Source: an uncultured Microbacterium sp.
GTDB lineage: Bacteria; Actinomycetota; Actinomycetes; Actinomycetales; Microbacteriaceae
Length of the DNA stretch: 64,000 bases
NCBI RefSeq assembly: GCF_900078385.1
Contig: NZ_FLQR01000008.1
Coordinates: 248,001 to 312,000 of the forward strand
Direction of reading: 5' to 3'
The translations under genes and the position numbers were made by a program. The notes beneath the pieces were generated by a model. It saw nothing but the letters and a program-made list of their open reading frames with translations, was not told the DNA's origin and made no database searches. Every line of letters starts with the position of its first letter. The stretch's first letter is position 1. Below are positions 1 to 10,278 of this stretch, in pieces.

Positions 1-1
1 C

Positions 2-472
2 AAGCTCGCCACCTTTCCGGCGATCCGCGGAGCGCTGAAGTTCTACCAGGTCGCGTCGGTCATCACCGGCGTCATGCTGCTGCTGCTGTGCGCCGAGATG
101 ATCGTGAAGTACTTCCTGAAGTACGAGCTGTTCCTCGGCGGGGCCGGCGGCTTCCTGTGGTTCGCGCAGGTGGACGCCTTCGGCGAGTCCACCGGCGACG
201 GGATCAATCTGTCGCTCCTCATCCTCATCGCGCACGGCTGGTTCTACGTCGTGTATCTCTTCGCGTGCTTCCGCGTGTGGAGCCTCATGCGCTGGGGCTT
301 CGTGCGGTTCGTGATGCTCGCCCTCGGCGGCATCGTCCCGCTGCTGTCGTTCTTCATGGAGCTGCGCGTCGCGCGTGAGGTGCGGGCGTACCTCGCACAG
401 CGCGAAGCGTCCGAGCGTGAAGCCGCCCTGACCTCCGAATCCACCCCGATCCCGACGGAGAACATCCGGTGA
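2..472 (+). CDS. DUF3817-like small integral membrane protein, 5' truncated by window edge
   Basis: Open frame continues upstream of the 74..472 ORF ([25 protein letters not shown]...); several TM segments; stop overlaps guaA start (GTGA). Confidence 0.7.
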   Translation, partial: KLATFPAIRGALKFYQVASVITGVMLLLLCAEMIVKYFLKYELFLGGAGGFLWFAQVDAFGESTGDGINLSLLILIAHGWFYVVYLFACFRVWSLMRWGFVRFVMLALGGIVPLLSFFMELRVAREVRAYLAQREASEREAALTSESTPIPTENIR

Positions 473-2052
473 CCAGCCAGACCGAGACCGCCCAGCGGCC
501 CGTCCTCGTCGTCGACTTCGGCGCGCAGTATGCGCAGCTGATCGCGCGCCGCGTGCGCGAAGCCGGCGTCTACAGCGAGCTCATCCCGCACACCGCGACG
601 GCGGCCGAGGTCGCCGAGCGCAACCCCGTGGGCATCATCCTCTCCGGCGGGCCGTCCTCCGTCTACGAGCCCGGCGCTCCCTCGCTCGACCCCGGCGTGC
701 TCGAGCTGGGCATCCCGACCCTCGGCATCTGCTACGGCTTCCAGGTGATGGCGCAGCAGCTCGGCGGCGAGGTCGCCAACACGGGCCTCCGCGAGTACGG
801 CGCCACCGACGCGACGCTCGCCGGCGACGGCGGCGTGCTGCTGGGCGGTCAGCCCGCCGAGCAGAACGTCTGGATGAGCCACGGCGACCAGGTCGCCAAG
901 GCCCCCGAGGGCTTCGACGTGCTCGCATCGACCGCCGCGACGCCCGTCGCCGCGTTCGGCAACGCCGAGCGGAACCTCTACGGTGTTCAGTGGCACCCCG
1001 AGGTCAAGCACTCCGACCACGGGCAGAACGTCCTGGAGAACTTCCTGCACAAGGCGGCGGGCCTCCCCGCCGACTGGAACAGCGGCAACGTCATCGCCGA
1101 GCAGGTCGAGAAGATCCGCGCCCAGGTCGGGTCGAGCCGCGTCATCTGCGGCCTCTCCGGCGGTGTGGACTCCGCCGTGGCCGCGGCGCTCGTGCACAAG
1201 GCCGTCGGCGACCAGCTCGTCTGCATCTTCGTCGACCACGGCCTCCTCCGGAAGGACGAGCGCGAGCAGGTCGAGCAGGACTACGTCGCCTCCACCGGCG
1301 TCCGCCTCGTGACCATCGATGCGCGCGACCAGTTCCTCGCAGCGCTCGCCGGCGTCAGCGACCCGGAGCAGAAGCGCAAGATCATCGGCCGCGAGTTCAT
1401 CCGCACGTTCGAGCAGGCCGAGGCCGCCCTCGTCGCGGAGGCCGCCGCCGACGGCGAGCCCATCCGCTTCCTCGTGCAGGGCACCCTGTACCCCGACGTC
1501 GTCGAGTCGGGCGGGGGAGCGGGCACCGCGAACATCAAGAGCCACCACAACGTCGGGGGCCTGCCGGAGGACCTGCAGTTCGAGCTCGTCGAGCCGCTGC
1601 GGACCCTCTTCAAGGACGAGGTGCGCGCGATCGGGCGCGAACTGGGGCTTCCCGAGGTGATCGTCGGCCGCCAGCCGTTTCCGGGGCCCGGTCTCGGGAT
1701 CCGGATCGTCGGTGAGGTCACCGCTGACCGCCTCGCGATTCTGCAGGATGCCGACGCCATCGCCCGCGAGGAGCTGACCAAGGCAGGCCTGGACGACGAG
1801 ATCTGGCAGTGCCCCGTCGTGCTGCTGGCCGACGTGCGCTCGGTCGGCGTCCAGGGCGACGGCCGCACCTACGGGCACCCCATCGTGCTGCGCCCGGTCT
1901 CCAGCGAGGACGCCATGACGGCGGACTGGACCCGCCTGCCATACGACGTCCTGTCGAAGATCTCCAACCGCATCACGAACGAGGTCCGCGAGGTCAACCG
2001 GGTCGTGCTCGACGTCACGTCGAAGCCCCCGGGGACCATCGAGTGGGAGTGA
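469..2052 (+). CDS. guaA: GMP synthase (glutamine-hydrolysing)
   Basis: GATase motif [14 protein letters not shown]-loop [15 protein letters not shown]-terminal [10 protein letters not shown]. Confidence 0.98.
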   Translation: MTSQTETAQRPVLVVDFGAQYAQLIARRVREAGVYSELIPHTATAAEVAERNPVGIILSGGPSSVYEPGAPSLDPGVLELGIPTLGICYGFQVMAQQLGGEVANTGLREYGATDATLAGDGGVLLGGQPAEQNVWMSHGDQVAKAPEGFDVLASTAATPVAAFGNAERNLYGVQWHPEVKHSDHGQNVLENFLHKAAGLPADWNSGNVIAEQVEKIRAQVGSSRVICGLSGGVDSAVAAALVHKAVGDQLVCIFVDHGLLRKDEREQVEQDYVASTGVRLVTIDARDQFLAALAGVSDPEQKRKIIGREFIRTFEQAEAALVAEAAADGEPIRFLVQGTLYPDVVESGGGAGTANIKSHHNVGGLPEDLQFELVEPLRTLFKDEVRAIGRELGLPEVIVGRQPFPGPGLGIRIVGEVTADRLAILQDADAIAREELTKAGLDDEIWQCPVVLLADVRSVGVQGDGRTYGHPIVLRPVSSEDAMTADWTRLPYDVLSKISNRITNEVREVNRVVLDVTSKPPGTIEWE

Positions 2053-2073
2053 GCTGAGCCGACCGGCTCCGCA

Positions 2074-2134
2074 AAATCGCCCCTTCCGGACAAGAGCGGG
2101 GACCCCTACCCCGATTGCCCGGAAGGGGCGATTT
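2074..2134. repeat. Long perfect inverted repeat (16-bp arms) with inner hairpin; likely bidirectional terminator or REP-like
   Basis: AAATCGCCCCTTCCGG (2074-2089) / CCGGAAGGGGCGATTT (2119-2134); inner CGGGG..CCCCG; lies between convergent genes. Confidence 0.75.
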
Positions 2135-2169
2135 CGCTGCGCCTGCGTCGTTCGCGGCTGATGACGACG

Positions 2170-2201
2170 GAAGGGCCGCCCGGCGTACCGGACGGCCCTT
2201 C
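2170..2201 (-). terminator. Hairpin terminator downstream of Bax1-I gene
   Basis: GAAGGGCCGcCCGG-CGTA-CCGGaCGGCCCTTC. Confidence 0.6.
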
Positions 2202-2215
2202 TCGAGGAGTGGATG

Positions 2216-3136
2216 TCAGTTGCTGCCGCGGACGATCGCGATCATGCGCAGGATCTCGACGTACAGCCAGACGACCGTGACCATGATGCCGAAGGCGCCG
2301 AGCCAGCCGAACTGACGCGGGGCGCCGTTGCGGACACCCTGCTGGATCTGGTCGAAGTCCAGCACGAGCGAGTACGCCGCCATGATGACCACGAGGACGC
2401 CGATGATGAGGCCCAGCGGGATGCCGGCGACCTTGGCGCTGTAGAGGCCGAACGCCTGGTCCTGCGGCAGGACGTTGGTCCACATGAGCACGAGGTTGAG
2501 AAGCGAGAACACGAGGTAGCCGACCATCGCGATCATGAAGATCTTCGTGGCCTTGGCCGAGGCGCGGATCTTGCCGCTCGCGAACAGCGCCAGCGTCACA
2601 CCGACCACCGAGACGGTCGCCAGGGTCGCCTGCATGACGATGCCCGGCCACATGATCTCGAAGAACGCCGAGATCCCGCCGATGAAGAGGCCCTCGAACG
2701 CCGCGTAGGCGAAGATCAGCGCGGGGCGGATCTTCTTGCGCGACGTGAAGGTGATGACCAGCGCGAGCACGAAGCCGCCGAGCGCGCCGACGATCCACGG
2801 CACCATCGTGAAGGCCTGGTTCGGGTCGCCCGTGATGCCGAACGAGCCGCCGAGCGTCCACAGCCACCCGACGACCGCCGTGACCAGCAGGATGCCGAAC
2901 AGGGCGAACGTCTTGATGACGGTGTCCTCGACGGTCATGCGACCGGTCTCGAGCGATCCCGCCGGCGGGGCGGCGAACATGCCCTCGAGCTGTGCGTTCG
3001 CGGCGACGTCCGCGCCCTGGTGGGCCGCGGTGGCGTACTGCGTCGTGGCGCCCGCCTGCTGCGCCGTGGGAGGGGTCAGTCCCGGCCGCTGCTCTTTGAA
3101 GGCCGGGTTGTTGAATGCGAAGTTGCCGGAGGCCAT
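2216..3136 (-). CDS. Bax inhibitor-1/YccA family membrane protein
   Basis: MASGNFAFNNPAFKEQ... with about seven TM helices and Bax1-I-like sequence; start set at second Met of the track ORF. Confidence 0.88.
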   Translation of the reverse strand: MASGNFAFNNPAFKEQRPGLTPPTAQQAGATTQYATAAHQGADVAANAQLEGMFAAPPAGSLETGRMTVEDTVIKTFALFGILLVTAVVGWLWTLGGSFGITGDPNQAFTMVPWIVGALGGFVLALVITFTSRKKIRPALIFAYAAFEGLFIGGISAFFEIMWPGIVMQATLATVSVVGVTLALFASGKIRASAKATKIFMIAMVGYLVFSLLNLVLMWTNVLPQDQAFGLYSAKVAGIPLGLIIGVLVVIMAAYSLVLDFDQIQQGVRNGAPRQFGWLGAFGIMVTVVWLYVEILRMIAIVRGSN

Positions 3137-3270
3137 GGTCTCTCTCACTCCAAAATCGGGTCACAGCGCGGTGCTGTGGATTACAGGGTATCGGACACGG
3201 TTCTCGCGGTGACAGTGCAGCCTGTGAGAGCGCTACGAACCGCTGGGATCGCGGCGGGTAGCCTGGAACG

Positions 3271-4278
3271 ATGCCCCGCCGCAGACCCCTCGTGATCGGT
3301 CATCGCGGCGCGCCCGGGTACCGCCCCGAGCACACCCGCTCGTCCTACGATCTGGCACTCGAGCTGGGCGTCGACGCCGTCGAGCCCGACGTCGTCGTCA
3401 CGAAGGATCACGTCCTCGTCGTGCGGCACGAGAACGAGATCGGCTCGACGACCGACGTCGCCGCGCACCCCGAGTTCGCCGACCGCCGCACGACGAAGAC
3501 GATCGACGGGGCCGAGATCACGGGCTGGTTCACCGAGGACTTCACGTGGGACGAGCTCACGACGCTGCGGTGCCGAGAGCGGCTCCCGCAGCTGCGCCCC
3601 GCGAGCGCGAGCTTCGACGGCGAGCAGCCGCCGCTGCGGCTGCTCGACGTGCTCGACATCGTGCGCCGGGCGTCGCTCGAGCAGGGCCGGGAGATCGGTG
3701 TCGTGCTGGAGATCAAGCACGCGACGTACTTCGCGGGGCTCGGGGTCGACGTCGCGAGCCTGGTCGCCGCGGAGCTCCGGGCGAGCGGCTGGGCCGACGG
3801 CGAGCTGCCGCTGGTGCTCGAGTCGTTCGAGTCGACGGTGCTGACGCAGCTGCGCGAGCACGGCATCCGCGGGTCGTACATCTACCTCTTCGAGTCGGCC
3901 GGCCGCCCGTACGACCTCGTCGCCGCGCACGGTCGCGACGCCCCGACCTACAAGGCGCTGGCCACCCCGGCCGGACTGGACGGGCTCGTCGGGTCGATCG
4001 ACGGGATCAGCCTCGACAAGCGGATGATCCTCGCGCCCGACCGTCGCGGCCGCGCCACCGGACCGGCGCCGATCGTCGCCGATGCGCACGCCCGCGGCCT
4101 CCGGGTCTTCACCTGGACGTGCCGGCCGGAGAACACGTTCCTCCTGCCGTCGTTCCGGCACGGGCGGGACAAGGCCGCGCTCGGCGATTACGAGGCCGAG
4201 TGGCAGGTCATCGCGGATGCCGGCGTGGACGGCGTCTTCGTCGACCACCCCGATCTGGGCCGGGAGTTCTTCGCCTGA
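3271..4278 (+). CDS. Glycerophosphodiester phosphodiesterase family protein
   Basis: VIGHRGAPGYRPEHT...GVDAVEPDVVVTKD motif; C-terminal GVDGVFVDHPDL. Confidence 0.94.
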   Translation: MPRRRPLVIGHRGAPGYRPEHTRSSYDLALELGVDAVEPDVVVTKDHVLVVRHENEIGSTTDVAAHPEFADRRTTKTIDGAEITGWFTEDFTWDELTTLRCRERLPQLRPASASFDGEQPPLRLLDVLDIVRRASLEQGREIGVVLEIKHATYFAGLGVDVASLVAAELRASGWADGELPLVLESFESTVLTQLREHGIRGSYIYLFESAGRPYDLVAAHGRDAPTYKALATPAGLDGLVGSIDGISLDKRMILAPDRRGRATGPAPIVADAHARGLRVFTWTCRPENTFLLPSFRHGRDKAALGDYEAEWQVIADAGVDGVFVDHPDLGREFFA

Positions 4279-4368
4279 TCACGCGGGCGCAGAGGCCCGT
4301 CGTCCGGCGGATCGGGCACATGCCGCGACGTTCATGCATGGGCCACAGCAAACCCCTAAGGTGAGCGC

Positions 4369-5301
4369 ATGAGCACCCCTGGCATCGTCGCGCGCGGAGT
4401 CAAACGGTCCTTCGGGAACGTCCACGCGGTCCGCGACGTCACACTCGAGGCGCGCGAGGGCGCCGTCACCGGCCTCGTCGGCCCGAACGGGTCGGGCAAG
4501 ACCACGCTGCTGCTGATGCTGGCATCCCTTCTCCAGCCCGACGCCGGCGAGCTGCGGATCGGCGGCATCGATCCGATCGCCGACCCGGCCGGTGCGCGGG
4601 CCCTGCTCGGCTGGATGCCGGACGCGCTCGGCGCGTGGCAGACCCTCACCGCGCGCGAGACCATCGTGACGACCGGGCGTCTCTACGACCTGGACAAGGA
4701 CCGCGCCGCCGCCCGCGCAGCCGAGCTGCTGAGCACCGTCGGCCTCGAGGACCTCGCCGACGCACCCGCCCGCGTCCTCTCCCGCGGCCAGAAGCAGCGC
4801 CTCGGGCTCGCCCGCGCGCTCGTGCACGACCCGCGCGTCCTGCTCCTCGACGAGCCCGCGTCGGGCCTGGACCCGCAGGCGCGCATCGACCTGCGCGTGC
4901 TGCTGCGCCGGCTCGCCGCCGAGGGCCGCACGATCCTCATCTCCAGCCACATCCTCTCCGAGCTCGAGGAGGTGGTCGACGACGCCGTCTTCCTGATCCA
5001 GGGCGAGACGGTCAGCTCCGAGCGCGTCGCCGCCGCGGCGGCCCGGGGCCGGATGTGGCGGCTGCGCCTCGCCGACCGGGACGCCACCGCCGCCGCCCTG
5101 CCGGTCGCCCAGGCGCTGGGATGGGACGTGAACCACATCCCGATCGAGCGGCGCGACCTGCTGCTGCACTTCGCCTCCGACGCGGACGCCGCCTCCGGGG
5201 TCGCCGCCCTCGTGCGCGCCGGCCTTCCGGTCGCCGAGTTCAGCGCCGCCACGGGCCTCCTCGAACACACCTTCCTCGACCTCGAAGGGGGCGCGCGATG
5301 A
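4369..5301 (+). CDS. ABC transporter ATP-binding protein
   Basis: Walker A GPNGSGKTT, signature LSRGQKQRLGLARAL, Walker B VLLLDEPASGLD. Confidence 0.95.
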   Translation: MSTPGIVARGVKRSFGNVHAVRDVTLEAREGAVTGLVGPNGSGKTTLLLMLASLLQPDAGELRIGGIDPIADPAGARALLGWMPDALGAWQTLTARETIVTTGRLYDLDKDRAAARAAELLSTVGLEDLADAPARVLSRGQKQRLGLARALVHDPRVLLLDEPASGLDPQARIDLRVLLRRLAAEGRTILISSHILSELEEVVDDAVFLIQGETVSSERVAAAAARGRMWRLRLADRDATAAALPVAQALGWDVNHIPIERRDLLLHFASDADAASGVAALVRAGLPVAEFSAATGLLEHTFLDLEGGAR

Positions 5302-6380
5302 ATCTCGCGAGACTGTGGGCCATCGCCCGGCTCGAGCTCGTCCAGCGGATGCGGACGGTGTCGTGGTTCGTCCTGCTCGGCATCTTCGCGGCCCTGCTCG
5401 CGGGTGTGACGCTGCTGTCGTTCTTCGCGTTCCAGCGCACCGACCAGAGCGGCGCCGCGATCTACTCGACGGTCGTCTACATCACGCTGCTGCTCGTGAT
5501 CCTCGTCTCGCCGACCCTGAGCGGCAACAGCATCAACGGCGACCGGGACGCGGCGACCCTCGCGCCCGTGCAGGTCACTCTCGTGACGACCGGTGAGATC
5601 CTCCTCGGGAAGTTCCTCGCCGCCTGGATCACCGGCCTCGCCTTCGCGGTGGTCGCCGCCCCGTTCCTCGTCATCGCGACCTTCGCCGGCGGCGTGCAGG
5701 CCGGGACGGTCCTCGCCTCCCTGGTGATCCTGATCGTGGAGACGGGCATCATCGCCGCGATCGGCATCGCGATCAGCGGCATCCTGCCCCGCCCGCTGTT
5801 CTCCGTCGCCGCCACGTACCTCGTCGTCGCCGCGCTCGCGATCGGCACGGTCATCGGCTACGGGCTCGTCGGCGCCAGCATCACCTCGGAGGCGACGAAC
5901 TCCTACCGCACCGCCGAGTACGACCCCTCGACGGGCAACCCGGAGTGCAAGGACGGCTCCGAGAAGTGCTGGGGCAACCCCGAGGACATGGTGTGCGGCG
6001 ACTGGCAGGTGGACACCTGGCATGTGCCGCGCTTCGACTATGTCTGGTGGATGCTGGCGGCGAACCCGTTCGTCATCCTCGCCGACGCCACACCCACCCA
6101 GTTCGACGGGCAGGGCAACGCCGTCGACGCCTTCGGGATGGTGAAGTACGGCGTGCGCTCCGCCCAGCTGCCGCCCGATCTCGATCAGCGCTGGGACGAG
6201 TGCGCGCCGTACGAAGAACAGATGATGCCCACCGCACGCGAGGTCATCGGCAAGACCGTGCCGAGCTGGTTCGTCGGGCTCGGCGTCCAGATCGCCCTGG
6301 CCGCGGCGCTGCTGTGGTGGGCCTGGGCGCGCACCCGCACGCCCGCGCGGCATCTGCCGCCCGGAACGCGCATCGCGTGA
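5298..6380 (+). CDS. ABC transporter permease (ABC-2 type)
   Basis: ATG at 5298 overlaps end of ATPase gene; multiple TMs; in frame with tail of the 4635..6380 ORF (MNLARLWAIARLELVQRM...). Confidence 0.86.
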   Translation: MNLARLWAIARLELVQRMRTVSWFVLLGIFAALLAGVTLLSFFAFQRTDQSGAAIYSTVVYITLLLVILVSPTLSGNSINGDRDAATLAPVQVTLVTTGEILLGKFLAAWITGLAFAVVAAPFLVIATFAGGVQAGTVLASLVILIVETGIIAAIGIAISGILPRPLFSVAATYLVVAALAIGTVIGYGLVGASITSEATNSYRTAEYDPSTGNPECKDGSEKCWGNPEDMVCGDWQVDTWHVPRFDYVWWMLAANPFVILADATPTQFDGQGNAVDAFGMVKYGVRSAQLPPDLDQRWDECAPYEEQMMPTAREVIGKTVPSWFVGLGVQIALAAALLWWAWARTRTPARHLPPGTRIA

Positions 6381-6395
6381 GCACTCCCCGTCCTC

Positions 6396-6419
6396 GAAGA
6401 TGAGAGCCTTCTCATCTTC
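6396..6419. terminator. Perfect 10-bp hairpin between ABC permease and S8 protease gene
   Basis: GAAGATGAGA-GCCT-TCTCATCTTC. Confidence 0.5.
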
Positions 6420-6515
6420 AGAGGGCTATCGTCGGCTGTCGGTCGATGCATAGCCTCCTATGAGCCTCTGCACACGAAGCGGAGGTAGTGCCCTGCACGG
6501 AAAGGCGGTTCCCTT

Positions 6516-9500
6516 TTGCACCGACGAATCCTGGCGGCAGCCGGCGTCATCGCGCTCTCGCTGCCCACCTCCGCGGCTTTCGCCGCGACAACCGACGACG
6601 ATCCGTCGTCGCGCTTCACCCAGACGGAATCCAGTGGTCGCATCGACTCGAGCTTCCGCTCGGCCGCGCTCGACGCGGACGGCCGTGTCACCGTCGTCAT
6701 CGAGATGGCGGGCGACCCCGTCGCCGTCGTCCAAGCCGAGAAGGGTCGCGAACTCACCTCGACTGAGCGCTCGTCCGTCAAGGGCAAGCTGAAGAAGGCC
6801 CAGGACTCGATCCGCGGCTCGATCACCGGCAAGGGCGGCAAGATCCAGGCGCAGATGCAGTCCGCGTACAACGGCTTCCAGGCCTCCGTGCCCGCCGCCC
6901 AGCTCGACGCCGTCGCCGAGCTCCCCGGCGTCGTGGCCATCCACCCCGTGCGCACCTACGAGCTCGACAACGCCGTCTCCGTGCCGTACCTCGGCGTTCC
7001 GCAGGTCTGGGAGAACACCGGCTACACCGGCGAGAACGTCAAGGTCGCCATTCTCGACACCGGCATCGATTACACCCACGCCACCTTCGGGGGCCCCGGC
7101 ACCGTCGCGGCGTTCGAAGCGGCCGAGGCCACCTCGACCCAGCCCGCCAACCCCGCGCTGTTCGGTCCGGCCGCGCCGCGCGTGAAGGGCGGCATCGACC
7201 TCGTCGGCGACGCCTACGACGCCGGCGGATCCGGCGCCGCCCTGACGCCCGTTCCCGACACCAACCCGCTGGACTGCCAGGGGCACGGCTCGCACGTCGC
7301 CGGCACCACGGCCGGCAGCGGCGTCCTCGCCGACGGCTCCACGTACGACGGCGCCTACGACTCGACGACGTCGTCGAACTCGTTCCGCGTGGGTCCCGGT
7401 GTCGCACCTGAGGCAGACCTCTACGCGGTCCGCGTCTTCGGCTGCGAGGGATCGACGGATGTCGTCGTCCCGGCCATCGACTGGGCTGTCGCCAACGGCA
7501 TGGACGTCATCAACATGTCGCTGGGCTCCTCCTTCGGTCGCGGGGATGACCCCGACGCCGTCGCCGCCTCCAACGCGGTGGGTGCCGGCGTCGTCGTCGT
7601 CGCCTCCGCCGGCAACTCCGGCCACAACCCGTACCTGACCGGTTCGCCGGGCACGGGTGACGGCGTCATCGCGGTCTCTGCGGTGGACAGCTCGGAGAGC
7701 TTCCCCGGCGCGACGATCACCGTGAACGGCACAGCCGTCGAGGCGATCAACGCGAACGGCGCCTCGCTCGCCGGCATCGGCGCCCTCACGGTCGTCCGTC
7801 TCGCCGACGACCCGGCCACCGCGGGTGAGAACGAGGCCCTCGGCTGCTCGGTCGCGGCCTTCACCAAGGCCGGAATCGTGGCGGGCGGCAACCAGCTGGC
7901 CGTCATGCAGCGTGGCACGTGCGCCCGGGTCGCGAAGGCGATCTACGCGCAGCAGGCCGGCGCCGCCGCGGCTGTGATGGTCAACTCCGACAACACCCTG
8001 CCCCCGTACGAGGGCATGATCACGTCGAACCCCGACGACGGCACGCCGTACGTCGTGACGATCCCGTTCCTCGGAGTCCGCGCCTCGAGCAGCGCCACTC
8101 TCGTGGCGGGTGCCACCGCGACCCTCGCGGCGGCGCAGATCGCCAACCCCGGGTTCCGCGGCTACGCGTCGTTCACCTCCTCGGGTCCCCGCAGCGGTGA
8201 CAGCGCGATCAGCCCCGACGTCGCGGCGCCGGGCGTCTCGATCGCGTCGGCGGATGTCGGCTCCGGCAACGGAGCGGCCATCATGTCGGGCACGTCGATG
8301 GCGGCCCCGCACGTCGCGGGTGTCGCGGCGCTGTCCGTGCAGGCGCACCCCACGTGGTCGGCCTCGCAGGTCTCGGCAACCATCGTCTCGACGGCTGACC
8401 CGGAGAAGGTCGCCGGGCAGAGCCTCACCATCGGCGGCGTCGGCCTCGTCGACACGGCCCAGGCCGTCGCGACGACCGTCACGGCGACCGGTGATGCGTT
8501 CCGCACGGAGAGCGGCTGGGCGCGCGAGTCGGCGCTGAGCTTCGGCTTCCAGGAGTCGCCGGTCGGCTTCGGTGGCGTGAAGACGGTGACCGTCCGCAAC
8601 GACGGCAAGCAGGCCGTCACCTACCAGGTGACGACCACGCCGTCCGCGGCATCGCAGAAGGCCAAGGTGAACGTCAGCGCCAAGTCGGTGACCGTCCGCC
8701 CCGGCAAGTCGGTCAAGCTGCTGGTGACGGTCGCGGCCCTCGCGAAGGACATCCCGACGTCGAACGCCGGTGACGACCAGTTCTCGTTCTACGAGATCTC
8801 GGGCGACATCGTGCTGACGGCGCCGAAGTCCACGCTGCGGGTGCCGTACTTGCTCGTCCCGCGCTCGAACAGCACGGTGTCGGCGACCACGAAGGGCCCC
8901 TGGGTCACCAAGGGCCAGAAGGTCACCGACGGCACGAAGCAGGTCACGCTGCGCAACACGCGCGGTGCACTCGACGCGGACGCCGACTTCTACACGTGGG
9001 GTCTGTCCGACGCGAAGGATGCCACGAAGTCCCTTCCGGACAACGGCTACGACATCCGCGCCGCCGGCGTGCAGTCGTTCCCCGTGGCCGGCGGCGACCA
9101 CCTGGTCGTCTTCGCGCTGAACACGCACCATCGCTGGTCCAACGCGGCGAGCAACGAGTACGACGTCATCATCGACACGGATCAGGACGGCGAGCCGGAC
9201 TGGATCGTGCTGTCGTACGACTCCGGTGCCGTGCGCGCGGGTGACAACGACGGCCTGGCCGAGACGTTCCTCGTGAACGCCAAGACCGGTGCCCTCTACC
9301 CGAGCGGGTTCCTCACCACCGCCCCGACCGACAGCAGCACCCTGCTGCTGCCGGCCTACGCGAGCGACCTCGGGATCACGGGCGAGTTCGACTACACGGT
9401 GCAGACGTTCGGCATCTCCGGCGGCGAGGACGCGGCGTCCACCTGGGCGACCTACGACCCGACCGCTCCGGCGATCAGCAACGGCCAGTACGAGACCGTC

Positions 9501-9638
9501 CCGCGGCGCGGCAGCGTCACGGTGCCCGTCGACGTGGATGCTGCGGCGTACGCCGCGCAGAAGCCGCTGGGCAGCATGATCGTGGTGCTCGACAACAAGT
9601 CGGGCTCCGACGAAGCGGTGCTCGTCAAGATCAAGTAG
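6516..9638 (+). CDS. Secreted S8 (subtilisin-like) serine protease with PA-type insert
   Basis: Signal peptide; catalytic triad AILDTGID, GHGSHVAGT, GTSMAAPHVAG; probable TTG start. Confidence 0.94.
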   Translation: MHRRILAAAGVIALSLPTSAAFAATTDDDPSSRFTQTESSGRIDSSFRSAALDADGRVTVVIEMAGDPVAVVQAEKGRELTSTERSSVKGKLKKAQDSIRGSITGKGGKIQAQMQSAYNGFQASVPAAQLDAVAELPGVVAIHPVRTYELDNAVSVPYLGVPQVWENTGYTGENVKVAILDTGIDYTHATFGGPGTVAAFEAAEATSTQPANPALFGPAAPRVKGGIDLVGDAYDAGGSGAALTPVPDTNPLDCQGHGSHVAGTTAGSGVLADGSTYDGAYDSTTSSNSFRVGPGVAPEADLYAVRVFGCEGSTDVVVPAIDWAVANGMDVINMSLGSSFGRGDDPDAVAASNAVGAGVVVVASAGNSGHNPYLTGSPGTGDGVIAVSAVDSSESFPGATITVNGTAVEAINANGASLAGIGALTVVRLADDPATAGENEALGCSVAAFTKAGIVAGGNQLAVMQRGTCARVAKAIYAQQAGAAAAVMVNSDNTLPPYEGMITSNPDDGTPYVVTIPFLGVRASSSATLVAGATATLAAAQIANPGFRGYASFTSSGPRSGDSAISPDVAAPGVSIASADVGSGNGAAIMSGTSMAAPHVAGVAALSVQAHPTWSASQVSATIVSTADPEKVAGQSLTIGGVGLVDTAQAVATTVTATGDAFRTESGWARESALSFGFQESPVGFGGVKTVTVRNDGKQAVTYQVTTTPSAASQKAKVNVSAKSVTVRPGKSVKLLVTVAALAKDIPTSNAGDDQFSFYEISGDIVLTAPKSTLRVPYLLVPRSNSTVSATTKGPWVTKGQKVTDGTKQVTLRNTRGALDADADFYTWGLSDAKDATKSLPDNGYDIRAAGVQSFPVAGGDHLVVFALNTHHRWSNAASNEYDVIIDTDQDGEPDWIVLSYDSGAVRAGDNDGLAETFLVNAKTGALYPSGFLTTAPTDSSTLLLPAYASDLGITGEFDYTVQTFGISGGEDAASTWATYDPTAPAISNGQYETVPRRGSVTVPVDVDAAAYAAQKPLGSMIVVLDNKSGSDEAVLVKIK

Positions 9639-9650
9639 GACAGATGCAGT

Positions 9651-9680
9651 GAGGGCCGGGCGCGCGAGCGCCCGGCCCTC
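9651..9680. terminator. GC-rich hairpin terminator between convergent genes
   Basis: GAGGGCCGGGCG...CGCCCGGCCCTC. Confidence 0.7.
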
Positions 9681-9704
9681 ATCGCGTGTGCGGGCTGCGC
9701 GCGC

Positions 9705-10124
9705 TCAGCGCTCGCAGAGCTTGGGCGCGTCGCCGGTGCCGAACCGGTAGTCGTAGCGGACGCCGTCCACCTCGACGACCACGCGCATGCCGTCGACGAT
9801 CGCCTGCGTGTAGGACTGCCCCGGCTGGGCACACCCGAGCGCGCCGTCGTTGAACGTCACGGCTTCGGCGGAGACGACCTCCGGAGTCCCGGTCACGCCA
9901 CGGGATTCGAGGTCGGCGACGAGCGCCGACCAGCGCGCATCGGGGACCGTGATCGGGGTGCCGGTCGGCGCCATCGGGGTGGTCGTGATGAACGGGGGGC
10001 GGCTCGAGCCGGAGGGCGAGCCGGGGGAGGCGTCGTCGGACATGGGGCTCCCTGCGCAGGCGGTGAGGGCGAGTATCAGCAGTGCGGTGGCGGATGCCGC
10101 GACCATGTGACGTCTCGTGCGCAT
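9705..10124 (-). CDS. Small secreted lipoprotein, function unknown
   Basis: N-terminus with lipobox LALTACAG. Confidence 0.7.
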   Translation of the reverse strand: MRTRRHMVAASATALLILALTACAGSPMSDDASPGSPSGSSRPPFITTTPMAPTGTPITVPDARWSALVADLESRGVTGTPEVVSAEAVTFNDGALGCAQPGQSYTQAIVDGMRVVVEVDGVRYDYRFGTGDAPKLCER

Positions 10125-10236
10125 GGCGCCTCCCTCTCAGCTGCTCGCGTGACCGCACCAGCGTATGGCTGGGCCCTGCGAAACGGCGGGGAGTTTCCGG
10201 CATCCGCCACCCGTCTCCTGCTCGAGGCGGCGGGAC

Positions 10237-10260
10237 GCGGGGCGGGTGTCCCCGCCCCGC
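10237..10260 (-). terminator. Hairpin terminator
   Basis: GCGGGGCGGG-TGTC-CCCGCCCCGC. Confidence 0.6.
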
Positions 10261-10278
10261 CCCGCGCGTCGTTGCGCG

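Noticed and set aside
6426-9131. 901-aa minus-strand ORF opposite the subtilase
   Set aside because: Antisense to a gene with an intact Asp/His/Ser triad; composition is GC-bias driven.
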